64,000 nt of DNA from CAXSBR01 sp964252015 (GTDB taxonomy: Bacteria; Actinomycetota; Actinomycetes; Mycobacteriales; Jatrophihabitantaceae): the NCBI GenBank assembly GCA_964252015.1, contig CAXULW010000005.1:116302-180301 (forward strand). Direction: 5' to 3'. The notes under the pieces are model-generated. The model searched no databases, was not told the DNA's origin, and saw only the letters and a program-made list of their open reading frames with translations. This document shows positions 54,930 to 64,000 of this stretch, piece after piece. Numbering within the stretch: the first letter of the stretch is position 1; each line of letters opens with the position of its first letter. The position numbers and the translations under genes were made by a program.

Positions 54930-55994
54930 CTACCCGTCGCCGACCGGGATCGGGATGGTCCGACTCGGACCGGTGCACCCGCAGGAGTTGCGCAGGATCA
55001 GCGAGGTGGCCACGCGTTCGACCACGACCGGCCGCCCGGGGTCGTCGAGACGCTGGGCGAGCAGAGCCACCGCGCGCCGGCCGATGTCGGTCCAATCCTG
55101 CGCGATCGAGGTCAGCGGCGAGGCCAGCAACTCGGCCCACTCGAAGTCGTCGAAACTCACGATGGCCATGTCATCGGGGACGCGCACGCCCCGCTGGCGC
55201 AGCAGGCGCAAGGTTCCTACCGTCATCGCGTTGTTGCCGGCGATCAGCGCGGTCGGTGGCGCACTGCCGTTGAGTTGGGAGCTGTCCAGCAGTGCCGCGG
55301 CCGCGAGCTCCCCCTGCTCGCTCGAGGACGCGCCTACCGCCATCAGCGCGGGCTCGTCGTCGCATCCATTGCGCAGCAGACCGCGGCGGTAGCCCTCGAT
55401 CCGCTCGTCGGTGGTGCTCAGCCCGGGCAACCCGGAGACGAGCCCAATCCGCCGGTGCCCGTGCTCGACGGCCAGGTGGTCGACGAGGCGGGCCATCGGC
55501 TCGGCGTTGTCGGTCCCGATCTGGTCGAGCAGCTGGCCGGGCCGCATCCGGTCCACCAGGACGGTGGGCGTGCTGACCCCTTCGAGCAGGGGCAGGGTGT
55601 CGGCGTCGGCCCCCGGACCGGGGGCCAGGATTATTCCGTCGACGCGGCGTTCCAGCAGGCTGTTCACCAGACGGAACTCCCGCTGCACGTCCTCGCCGGT
55701 TTCACCCAGCAACAGGGTGGAGCCGAACTTGGTCACTTCAGCGTCGATGGCGGACAGCACGGCGCCGAAGTAGGGATTGGAGCGGGCCGAGATGGCCACC
55801 CCGATCGACTGCGTGCGACCACCCCGAGCCACCGCGCGGGCCATGTGGTTCTGCCGGTAGCCGAGCTGATCGATCACCTGCAGAACCCGGCCCTGAGTTC
55901 CCGGTTCGACGAACCTGGTGCCGTTTATGACGTGCGAGACCGTCGACGGGGAGACCCCGGCCGCCCGGGCGACGTCGGTCATCGTTACCGCCAT
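54930..55994 (-). CDS. LacI-family regulator of the sugar ABC operon
   Basis: The 354-residue protein has a LacI helix-turn-helix (MTDVARAAGVSPSTVSHVINGTRFV, residues 5-29), a hinge with RQNHMARAVARGG, and a periplasmic-binding-protein-like effector domain (IGVAISARSNPYFGAVLSAI, VDGIILAPGPG, GHRRIGLVSGLPG, DMAIVSFDDFEW). It should repress the adjacent ABC transporter operon until sugar binds. The divergent gap contains several short palindromes with a CG centre. The C-terminal ILRNSCGC is typical of the family end. Confidence 0.93.
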   Translation of the reverse strand: MAVTMTDVARAAGVSPSTVSHVINGTRFVEPGTQGRVLQVIDQLGYRQNHMARAVARGGRTQSIGVAISARSNPYFGAVLSAIDAEVTKFGSTLLLGETGEDVQREFRLVNSLLERRVDGIILAPGPGADADTLPLLEGVSTPTVLVDRMRPGQLLDQIGTDNAEPMARLVDHLAVEHGHRRIGLVSGLPGLSTTDERIEGYRRGLLRNGCDDEPALMAVGASSSEQGELAAAALLDSSQLNGSAPPTALIAGNNAMTVGTLRLLRQRGVRVPDDMAIVSFDDFEWAELLASPLTSIAQDWTDIGRRAVALLAQRLDDPGRPVVVERVATSLILRNSCGCTGPSRTIPIPVGDG

Positions 55995-56041
55995 GGAAAA
56001 CCTCTCGTTACGAAATTGTTACCCGAATCTCACGAAAGCCT

Positions 56042-56124
56042 TTGCGCAAGCCCTTGCGCGAAGGGTCGGATGCCATTTAACCTCCTGGCAACCAGATTGA
56101 CCAGAGCCGCTGGTCACCGGTGAC
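56042..56124. promoter_or_regulatory. Candidate LacI-type operators upstream of the ABC operon
   Basis: TTGCGCAA (56042-56049) and TTGCGCGA (56054-56061) are 12 bp apart. GTCACCGGTGAC (56113-56124) is a perfect 12-bp palindrome with a central CG, 52 bp before the binding-protein ATG. TCGTTACGA lies nearer the regulator start. LacI-family operators usually have a CG centre. Which site is used is unknown. Confidence 0.4.
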
Positions 56125-56175
56125 GAAGTTCTGGCTCCGCCAGGACGACCTGAACCCCCAGGAAGGGTATAGCCC

Positions 56176-57330
56176 ATGCATAAGCTCCAAACATCCCGAA
56201 CCGGTCGCAAGCGATTGGTCGCGCTCACCGCGGCGACGGCCGGTATCGCTCTGCTCGCTGCCGGCTGCAGCTCGTCGAGCAAGTCCTCGGGCACCTCCGC
56301 GACGAGTAGCGCGGCGGGCGGCTCGACCACGACGGGCAGCGCTCCTGCGGCCACCGGCAAGCAGGTCGGCGTCACGCTGATCCTGAAGACCCTGACCAAC
56401 CCGTACTTCGTGTCGATGGCGAAGGACGCGAAGACGGCGGCGGCCAAGGACAACGTCAAGCTCAGCGTCGCCGCCGGTAAGCAGGACGGTGACACCCAGA
56501 GCCAGATCTCGGCCATCGACGACGCGATCTCCCGCGGCGACAAGGGCATCCTGATCACGACCAACGGCGACGCGGTCAACTCCGAGCTGACCAAGGCCAA
56601 GAAGGCCGGCATCTTCGTCATCGCGCTGGACACCGCGCCCAACCCGCCGAGCATCGCCGACATCACCTACGCCACGGACAACGAGGCCGCGGGCAAGCTG
56701 ATCGGCCAGTACGGAGCCAAGGCCCTGAACGGCAAGCCGGCCGTCATCGCCATGCTCGACCTGTTCAACAACCAGGTCGTCTCGGTCGACATCCAGCGCG
56801 ACCACGGCTTCCTCGAGGGCATGGGTATCGACCCCGGCAGCAAGACGCAGAACGGTAAGGAAGCTCCCTCGGGCAAGTACTCCGGCGGCACGTACACCAT
56901 CGCGTGTCACCAGCCCACGCAGGGCGCGATCGACGGTGGCCGCACGGCCATGGAGAACTGCCTTCAGAAGAACTCCAACATCAACGTCGTCTACGCCATC
57001 AACGAGCCGGCGGCCGAGGGCGCGTACAACGCGCTGAAGGCCCAAGGCAAGGAAAAGGGCGTCACCATCCTGGCCATCGACGGCAGCTGCGCGGGTCTGA
57101 AGTTCCTCGGCACCGGTGAGTTCGCCGCCGACGCCGTGCAGTACCCGGGCAAGATGGCCAGCCTCGGCGTCGACGCGATCGCCAAGTTGGCTCGCGGAGG
57201 GGCCAAGCCGACCACGTCAGCCGGACTGTCCTTCTTCAACACCGGCACGGCGCTGGCCACCGACAAGCCGTTGGCCGGTATCACCAGCCAGACGTCGGCC
57301 GTCGCCGCCAAGGCGTGCTGGGGCAGCTGA
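56176..57330 (+). CDS. Sugar ABC transporter substrate-binding lipoprotein (FrcB-like)
   Basis: The 384-residue protein has a lipoprotein signal ending LLAAGC (Cys near 31), a Ser/Thr/Gly-rich linker and a type I periplasmic binding domain: GVTLILKTLTNPYFVSMAKDAK, DAISRGDKGILITTNGDAV, VIALDTAPNPPS and ATDNEAAGKLIGQYGAKAL. The pattern is closest to fructose-binding FrcB among the ribose/xylose-type proteins, but ligand specificity cannot be read safely. It is the first gene of the operon; an intercistronic hairpin follows and may keep its mRNA level above that of the permease. Confidence 0.92.
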   Translation: MHKLQTSRTGRKRLVALTAATAGIALLAAGCSSSSKSSGTSATSSAAGGSTTTGSAPAATGKQVGVTLILKTLTNPYFVSMAKDAKTAAAKDNVKLSVAAGKQDGDTQSQISAIDDAISRGDKGILITTNGDAVNSELTKAKKAGIFVIALDTAPNPPSIADITYATDNEAAGKLIGQYGAKALNGKPAVIAMLDLFNNQVVSVDIQRDHGFLEGMGIDPGSKTQNGKEAPSGKYSGGTYTIACHQPTQGAIDGGRTAMENCLQKNSNINVVYAINEPAAEGAYNALKAQGKEKGVTILAIDGSCAGLKFLGTGEFAADAVQYPGKMASLGVDAIAKLARGGAKPTTSAGLSFFNTGTALATDKPLAGITSQTSAVAAKACWGS

Positions 57331-57337
57331 CCTGATT

Positions 57338-57378
57338 GCCGTCGGTGGGACGCACACACGGTGCGTCCCACCGCCGGC
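57338..57378 (+). terminator. Intercistronic hairpin after the binding-protein gene
   Basis: 18-bp arms with one mismatch (57338-57355, 57361-57378) enclose a 5-nt loop. It lies between the binding-protein gene and the permease gene of one operon, so partial termination or 3'-end protection is likely. Confidence 0.65.
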
Positions 57379-57464
57379 TCGCATCATTCGTGACTCGCCT
57401 CATTTGTGAACAGACGCATTCCCCCAGTACCCCCAGCCAGTCCCTCGAAACCGAAGGAGGCACC

Positions 57465-58561
57465 ATGACGCACAGCGTCGACAACGACGACGTCGGCAGC
57501 AAGCCCACGTCTGCAAGCCATGTCTCGACCGCCAACCCCAGGGTCGGCAACATCGAAGAGCCGGTCAGCGCCGAAGAACTTGCCGGCGATTCCCACACCT
57601 TCGGCCAGCGGGTGCACGAACTGCTCCACCGTCAGCCCGCCCTCAGCCCGGGCGTGGTGCTCGTGCTGGCGATCATCGTGTTCAGCCTTCTCAGCGACAA
57701 GTTCCTCAAGGCCGGCAACTTCGGCCTGATCCTGCAACAGGTGGCCTACATCGGCGCTCTGGCCGTGGGTCAGACGCTGATCATCCTCACCGCCGGCGTC
57801 GATCTGTCCATCGGCGCGGTCATGGTGCTGTCGTCGTTGGTTATGGCGAAGATGGACCACAGCGACGGCGTACCCGGCGTGTTGGCGCTGCTCGTCGGCG
57901 CGATCGTGGCCGTGGTGGCCTCGACCATCAACGGCATCCTGGTCACTCGAATCAAGCTGCCCCCGTTCATCGTCACCCTGGGCACGCTGAGCATCTACAC
58001 GGCCATCACGCTCTTGTACGCCCAGGGCGCCACGATCCAGCTCAGCCCGAACGAGTTCCTGCTCTACACCGGCAACACGCACAACATCGGCGGGCTGGCC
58101 CTGTCCAACGGCGTCATCCTGATGGTGCTGCTGTACATCGTGGTCGCGTTCGCCCTGCGCTACACGGCCTGGGGCCGGCACCTGTACGCCACGGGTGACG
58201 ACGCCGAGGCCTCGCGCCTGGCCGGTATCCAGACCGACCGCGTGATCCTGTCCGCCTACGTCGTGGCCGGGTTGGCCATCGCGGTTGCGGCCTGGATCCT
58301 GGTCGGTCGGGTCGGCGGTGGTGACCCGAACAGCGGCACCAACGCCAACCTGCTCTCCATCACCGCTGTGGTGATCGGCGGTACCAGCCTGTTCGGTGGC
58401 CGCGGTCTGGTCATCGGTTCGCTCATCGGTGCCCTGATCGTGCAGGTGTTCAACAGTGGTCTGGCCCTGGCCGGTTATGACCCGCAGTACCAGGTGCTCG
58501 CCACGGGCGTGCTCGTCATCGTGGCCGTCTCGGTGGACCAGTGGATCAGGAGAGTGAAGGC

Positions 58562-58565
<4 letters not shown>
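57465..58565 (+). CDS. Sugar ABC transporter permease (FrcC/RbsC-like)
   Basis: The 366-residue permease has a polar N-terminal extension of about 60 residues, then 8-10 membrane segments with GQTLIILTAGVDLSIGAVMVLSS, LPPFIVTLGTLSIY, ATGDDAEASRLAGIQTDRVILSAYV (the EAA-like coupling loop) and GGTSLFGGRGLVIGSLIGALIV. It belongs to the BPD_transp_2 group of monosaccharide importers. GGAGG with a 4-nt spacer fixes the ATG at 57465. The stop overlaps the next ATG as ATGA. Confidence 0.95.
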
Positions 58566-59371
<806 letters not shown>

Positions 59372-59405
59372 GTAGCCTGGCCGGCGCATCGGCGTAGTCC
59401 GCTAC

Positions 59406-59447
59406 TGACGGTCCCCGGCTGGCGCATAGCGCCGGTCGGGGCCGTCA
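59406..59447 (+). terminator. Terminator hairpin after the ABC operon
   Basis: TGACGGTCCCCGGC pairs with its near-complement GCCGGTCGGGGCCGTCA around a short loop; total stem is about 19 bp with a few mismatches. It starts 35 nt past the ATPase stop. Confidence 0.65.
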
Positions 59448-59548
59448 CTTCCGGTGGACGCGCGACGGTCGCGGGTCGCTATCGTCGAGACCGGGAGGCC
59501 TGGCCCGCGACCGGGCGACCGGGCCACCGGCGAGGAGGGTTGAGAGAG

Positions 59549-59851
59549 GTGATCATCGCGCTGATCCTGTCCTGCGGGTTGACCAGCCTGCCAGTCCTCG
59601 CGGCCATGGTCGTCGTCAAGCACGCCGGAGTGAACTTGAGCGGCCCTCGATACACCCCGCTCGATGACCACATGCTCTACGTCCGGTGGGACGAAGGGCA
59701 CCTGGGCGCGCTGGTCTCGATGGCCCGCGGCTGGGCCCAGCTGGAGTCGGCGCCGGCCCCGATCTGGGCCACCGACGACGAACCCCGCGGCCTCATCGCC
59801 GTATACGACGTCGGAACCGAGGACATCCCTCCCTATCCGTACGGAAAGTAG
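59549..59851 (+). CDS. Small protein with N-terminal hydrophobic segment, unknown
   Basis: The 100-residue protein starts VIIALILSCGLTSLPVLAAMVVV (membrane segment or signal), then a short polar domain (DDHMLYVRWDEGHLGALVSMARGWAQLESAPAPIW). Not recognised. The GTG at 59549 sits behind GAGGAGGG with 9-nt spacing; a TTG at 59540 touches that site directly and is less likely. It lies 5 bp before the SDR gene, so they are probably co-transcribed. Confidence 0.55.
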   Translation: MIIALILSCGLTSLPVLAAMVVVKHAGVNLSGPRYTPLDDHMLYVRWDEGHLGALVSMARGWAQLESAPAPIWATDDEPRGLIAVYDVGTEDIPPYPYGK

Positions 59852-59856
59852 GCCAC

Positions 59857-60630
59857 ATGTCCGCGAGTGTGCTGGACCGTTTCGACCTGCACGGACGCAC
59901 GGCGGTCATTACCGGCGCAACCCGTGGGCTGGGTCGGGCCTTCGCGGTGGCGCTGGCCCAGGCCGGGGCCGACGTCGTCGTCGTCGGACGCGACGCCGAG
60001 GCGGCCGCGGAGACCGAGCGTGAGCTGGCCGAGGTCGGTGGGCAGAGCCTCGTCGTGCTCGGCGACGTCACGGTTCGAGCCGACGTCGAGCGCATTCTGG
60101 CTGCGGCAACCGAGCGGTTCGGCCAGGTCGACATCCTCGTCAACAACGCCGGCACGTGTATCCACCGTCCCGCGCTCGAAGTCACCGACGAGCAGTGGCG
60201 CTCGGTGATGGACGTGAACGTCGACGCGCTCTGGCTGGGCTGTCAGGTGTTCGGCCGGCACATGACCGAGCGTGGGAGCGGGTCGATCGTCAACATCGGC
60301 TCGATCTCGGCCCAGATCGTCAACCGTCCGCAATTTCAGCCGGGCTACAACGCGTCCAAGGCCGCGGTGCATCAGCTGACCAAGAGCCTGGCCGCCGAGT
60401 GGGCGCCGATGGGCGTGCGGGTCAACGCCCTCGCCCCCGGGTACATCAAGACCGACATGGCGCCGGTGGACGAGCCGCAGTTTCGCCGGATGTGGATCGA
60501 GGACGCGCCGCAGCAGCGCTACGCCACACCCGACGAATTGGGCCCGGCGATGGTCTTCCTGGCCAGCGACGCGTCATCGTTCGTCACGGGCTCGGTCCTG
60601 GTGATCGACGGCGGCTACACCGTCTTCTGA
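59857..60630 (+). CDS. SDR-family NAD(P)-dependent dehydrogenase
   Basis: The 257-residue classical short-chain dehydrogenase has TGATRGLGRA near 20 (cofactor), NNAG near 95, the catalytic Ser in IGSISAQIV and YNASK near 165, and the terminal VTGSVLVIDGGYTVF. The closest look is to sugar-alcohol dehydrogenases (mannitol/arabinitol type) or gluconate 5-dehydrogenase relatives. Downstream of a sugar ABC operon, oxidation of an imported sugar or polyol is likely. It converges on hspR across a perfect palindromic element. Confidence 0.9.
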   Translation: MSASVLDRFDLHGRTAVITGATRGLGRAFAVALAQAGADVVVVGRDAEAAAETERELAEVGGQSLVVLGDVTVRADVERILAAATERFGQVDILVNNAGTCIHRPALEVTDEQWRSVMDVNVDALWLGCQVFGRHMTERGSGSIVNIGSISAQIVNRPQFQPGYNASKAAVHQLTKSLAAEWAPMGVRVNALAPGYIKTDMAPVDEPQFRRMWIEDAPQQRYATPDELGPAMVFLASDASSFVTGSVLVIDGGYTVF

Positions 60631-60653
60631 GGCACCCGACCGCGCCAAAGCAC

Positions 60654-60709
60654 CCGGTTTGTGGTGGCAACTGACCCATTCGAGTGGGTCAGTTGCCACC
60701 ACAAACCGG
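60654..60709. repeat. Dispersed palindromic element, perfect 25-bp stem, abutting the hspR stop
   Basis: Left arm 60654-60678 and right arm 60685-60709 are perfect inverse complements of 25 bp around loop TTCGAG. The right arm ends at the base before the hspR stop codon begins. The sequence is related to 28672-28724 (shared GTGGTGGCAACTGACCCA core). It lies between convergent genes and should terminate transcription both ways. Confidence 0.95.
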
Positions 60710-61096
60710 CTAGCGGCTGGGGCGCCAGACGACGAGCGCGGTCGAGGGTCGGGCCGAGAACTGGTAGCGCCTCAGTTCGGCCATCGTCTCGGCCAGCCGC
60801 TCGCGCAGCGCGTCGACCTGGGACTCGAGTTCGATGATGCGCTTGATGCCGGCCAGGTTGACGCCCTCGTCGTGGCTCAGCCGCTGTACCTCGCGCAGCA
60901 GGGCCACGTCCCGCGCGGAGTAGCGCCGGCCGCCGCCGCCCGTCCGGCCCGGGGTGACCAGACCGAGACGGTCGTACTGACGCAACGTCTGGGCGTGCAT
61001 ACCGGCCAGTTGCGCGGCCACGGAGATGACGAAGACCGGAGCGTCCTCGGCCAGGCCCTGCTCCCGGGGCGGCCCGTTCGAGCCGAGGTCAGCCAC
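60710..61096 (-). CDS. hspR: Heat-shock repressor HspR (MerR family)
   Basis: The 128-residue protein has a MerR-type helix-turn-helix (VFVISVAAQLAGMHAQTLRQYDRLGLV, about 20-46), wing GGGGRRYSARDVALLREVQRL and a coiled-coil dimerisation helix (IKRIIELESQVDALRERLAETMAELR). HspR represses dnaK and clpB by binding HAIR sites, with DnaK as co-repressor. The GTG at 61096 overlaps the dnaJ stop by 8 bp. It is the last gene of the dnaK operon, as in Streptomyces and mycobacteria. Confidence 0.95.
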   Translation of the reverse strand: MADLGSNGPPREQGLAEDAPVFVISVAAQLAGMHAQTLRQYDRLGLVTPGRTGGGGRRYSARDVALLREVQRLSHDEGVNLAGIKRIIELESQVDALRERLAETMAELRRYQFSARPSTALVVWRPSR

Positions 61097-62321
61097 GGTC
61101 GGCTCCGCTGCTCGTGCTGCTGGCGCGGGCGGCAGCGGCGACTGCGGCCGTGATCTCCGGGCGCGGGTCGTCGGTCTGCGCGGTCGCGAACTCCTGCAGC
61201 GCCTCGCGGGCCGGCGCGGACATGCTCTGCGGGACGGCCACCGTGACCGTCACGAGCAGGTCGCCGTTGCCGCCGCCGCGTTTGGCCACACCGCGGCCGC
61301 GGACGCGCATGGTGCGACCGCTGGGAGTGCCGGGGGCGACCTTGAGAGCGACCGAGCCATCGAGCGTCGGCACCCGAATCGTCGCTCCGAGTGCGGCCTC
61401 GCTGAACGTGACCGGCACCGTGATGGTCAGGTCGTCGCCGTTGCGGCCGAACAGGGAATGCGCGCGGACGTGGACGGTGACGAACAGGTCGCCGGCCGGC
61501 CCACCCTTGGTGCCGGGCGTGCCCTTGCCGGCGATACGTAGCTTGGCCCCGTCACGGACGCCCGCGGGCACCCGTACGGTGATGGTGCGGGTCTGCGTGG
61601 TGACGCCGCTGCCGTGGCAGTCAGCGCAGGGGTCGTCGATGATCTGGCCGGTTCCTTGGCAGTCGCGGCACGGCTCGCTGAAACCGAACGCACCCTGGCT
61701 GCGGCTGACGAATCCGGAACCGCCGCAGGTGGGGCACTGGTGCGGCGCAGTGCCGGGACGGGCTCCGCTGCCGTGGCAGGTCTTGCAGGTCGCGGGCCCG
61801 GACAGTTGCAGCGGCAACGTCGCACCGTGCACGGCCTCGTCGAAACCCAGGGTGACCTCGGCCTCGACGTCGCGTCCCCGGGTCGGTCCGGCCGGACTGC
61901 GGTTGGGCCGCCGCGACGACGATCCGCCGCCGAAGAGGTTGCCGAACAGGTCACCCATCCCGCTGGTGCTGCCGTTGGCGCCGCCGCTGCCCTGCCCGAA
62001 CAGGTCGGACATGTCGAACGTCTGGCTGCCACCGGTGTTGGGCGGGGGGTAGCCGCCACCGAAACCGCCGCGGTAGGCGCCGCCGGCGAACAGCGCCCGC
62101 GCCTCGTCGTACTCCTTGCGCTTGGCGTCGTCGGACAGGACATCGTAGGCCTCGGAGACCTCTTTGAACTTCCGCTCGGCCTCGGCGTTGCCCGGGTTCT
62201 TGTCCGGGTGCAGCTCACGGGCCAGCTTGCGATAACTCTTCTTGATCTCGGCCGCGGTGGAGGTCTTGGTGACGCCCAGCGACGCGTAGTAGTCCTTCTC
62301 GAGCCAGTCCTTGGTACTCAT
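61089..62321 (-). CDS. dnaJ: Co-chaperone DnaJ
   Basis: The 410-residue type I J-protein has a J domain (about 9-75) with LHPDKN near 36, a Gly/Phe-Ser-rich region (about 85-150) and a zinc-binding domain with four repeats (CKTCHGSG, CPTCGGSG, CRDCQGTG, CADCHGSG). C-terminal substrate-binding beta domains follow, with VRVPAGVRDGAKLRIAGKG. It stimulates DnaK ATPase and delivers clients. The ATG start is 94 bp from the grpE stop; that gap contains a perfect 19-bp hairpin. Confidence 0.96.
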   Translation of the reverse strand: MSTKDWLEKDYYASLGVTKTSTAAEIKKSYRKLARELHPDKNPGNAEAERKFKEVSEAYDVLSDDAKRKEYDEARALFAGGAYRGGFGGGYPPPNTGGSQTFDMSDLFGQGSGGANGSTSGMGDLFGNLFGGGSSSRRPNRSPAGPTRGRDVEAEVTLGFDEAVHGATLPLQLSGPATCKTCHGSGARPGTAPHQCPTCGGSGFVSRSQGAFGFSEPCRDCQGTGQIIDDPCADCHGSGVTTQTRTITVRVPAGVRDGAKLRIAGKGTPGTKGGPAGDLFVTVHVRAHSLFGRNGDDLTITVPVTFSEAALGATIRVPTLDGSVALKVAPGTPSGRTMRVRGRGVAKRGGGNGDLLVTVTVAVPQSMSAPAREALQEFATAQTDDPRPEITAAVAAAARASSTSSGADRG

Positions 62322-62348
62322 GAGCCGGGGTCACCCCTCTCCTTCTCG

Positions 62349-62393
62349 GATCGAGCAAGTTCGGCGGCCTCAGACCGCCGAACTTGCTCGATC
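62349..62393 (-). terminator. Perfect 19-bp hairpin between grpE and dnaJ
   Basis: GATCGAGCAAGTTCGGCGG (62349-62367) is the exact inverse complement of 62375-62393, with loop CCTCAGA. Inside an operon, this could attenuate dnaJ-hspR relative to dnaK-grpE or mark an mRNA processing end. Confidence 0.75.
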
Positions 62394-62415
62394 GGTTACG
62401 ACCTCAATCGGGCTA

Positions 62416-63050
62416 CTAGGCGGGATCGCTCACGCCGACCATCGCCGGACGGAGCAACCGCTCGCCCTGGCGATAGCCCTTGCGCATGACCGACGTGGCC
62501 GTGGGCTCGCTGACCTCGTCGCTCTGGTCGTGCATGACCGCCTCGTGCACCACCGGGTCGAACGGGTCGCCCGGCTGGCCGAAAGACTGCAGCCCGAACG
62601 CCTCGAGCGAGGTGACGAGCTTCTCGGCCACGGCCCGGAACGCACCGGTCAGGTCGCCGTGCTGGTCGGCCCGCTCGAGGTCGTCCAGCACCGGAAGCAG
62701 CGCCTCGATCACGCGTCCGGTGGCGATCTCGCCCACCAGCACCCGGTCGCGTTCAACTCGCTTGCGGTAGTTGGCGTACTCGGCACTCAGGCGTTGCAGA
62801 TCGGTGGTCCGGTCGCTCACCTGGGTGCGCAGGTCGAGCAGTTCGGCCTGGGTGTTCACGTCCTCATCACTCAGTTCAGCAGAGGTCTCGGTATCGGCGT
62901 CCGCGGCGGGTGCCGCGGGGTCGACCGGGGATTGCTCCCCGGCCGCCTCGCGACGGTTGCCGTCCGCGTCGAACTTGCGCTTGTCACGGATGACCACGCG
63001 CGGTTCGTCCTCATCCCGGCCGGCGTCACCGGGTCGGCTGTGCTCGCCCA

Positions 63051-63051
<1 letters not shown>
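62416..63051 (-). CDS. grpE: Nucleotide exchange factor GrpE
   Basis: The 211-residue protein has an acidic, disordered N-terminus (about 1-60), a long coiled-coil (LLDLRTQVSDRTTDLQRLSAEYANYRKRVERDR, about 70-105) and the C-terminal beta domain (FDPVVHEAVMHDQSD, TSVMRKGYRQGERLLRPAMVGVS). It drives ADP release from DnaK. The ATG at 63051 shares its A with the dnaK stop (TAATG), giving coupling. Confidence 0.95.

Positions 63052-64000
<949 letters not shown>

Overview
The window is very GC-rich, tightly packed DNA from an actinomycete chromosome. The evidence is bldC, a DUF3073 gene, a dnaK-grpE-dnaJ-hspR heat-shock operon of the HspR type, mycobacteria-like neighbourhoods (fba/DUF3151/DedA, clpB/pyrE/SpoU methylase) and frequent GTG starts. 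No tRNA, rRNA, CRISPR array, insertion sequence or prophage was recognised. The genus cannot be fixed from the sequence; a Frankia/Nakamurella/Jatrophihabitans-type lineage is only a guess.

Layout. 1-10.1 kb is a cell-envelope block: a large membrane protein, a secreted exonuclease/phosphatase-fold protein, a secreted beta-propeller, a TylF-like methyltransferase, a fused TagF-like/GT4 glycosyltransferase and a LicC-like nucleotidyltransferase. bldC and DUF3073 follow. From 10.9 to 34.6 kb, almost everything on the minus strand is purine biosynthesis: purA, purD, purB, purC, purS, purQ, purL, purF and purM. An NCS2 nucleobase permease, an MFS/TetR pair, a lipoprotein, a SnoaL-like protein and several unknown membrane proteins lie between them. 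34.7-41.4 kb holds a decayed SARP regulator, a choline-kinase-like gene with a dimethylglycine/sarcosine-dehydrogenase-like gene, and a secreted GH26-like glycosidase. 41.8-54.5 kb is core housekeeping: fba (split by a scaffold gap), DedA, RNase J, map, trmH-type methylase, pyrE, clpB and a NarL-type regulator. 54.9-60.6 kb is a LacI-regulated FrcBCA-type sugar ABC operon with an SDR dehydrogenase. 60.7-64.0 kb is hspR-dnaJ-grpE-dnaK, with dnaK running off the edge.

The most unusual signal is structural. At three operon junctions (purF/purM, MFS/tetR, and a pair of paralogous membrane proteins) short tandem repeats create tiny reading frames. Their start and stop codons overlap each other and the flanking genes (ATGA, GTGA, TGATG), so translation could pass through without a break. 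This resembles the mycobacterial MIRU organisation. A dispersed palindromic element that abuts stop codons, a 65-bp repeat between purA and purD, and a set of minus-strand genes with a -10-like box exactly 7 nt before a GTG (leaderless candidates) add to this. Stress control is suggested by a HAIR-like operator upstream of clpB, with hspR itself encoded 7 kb away.
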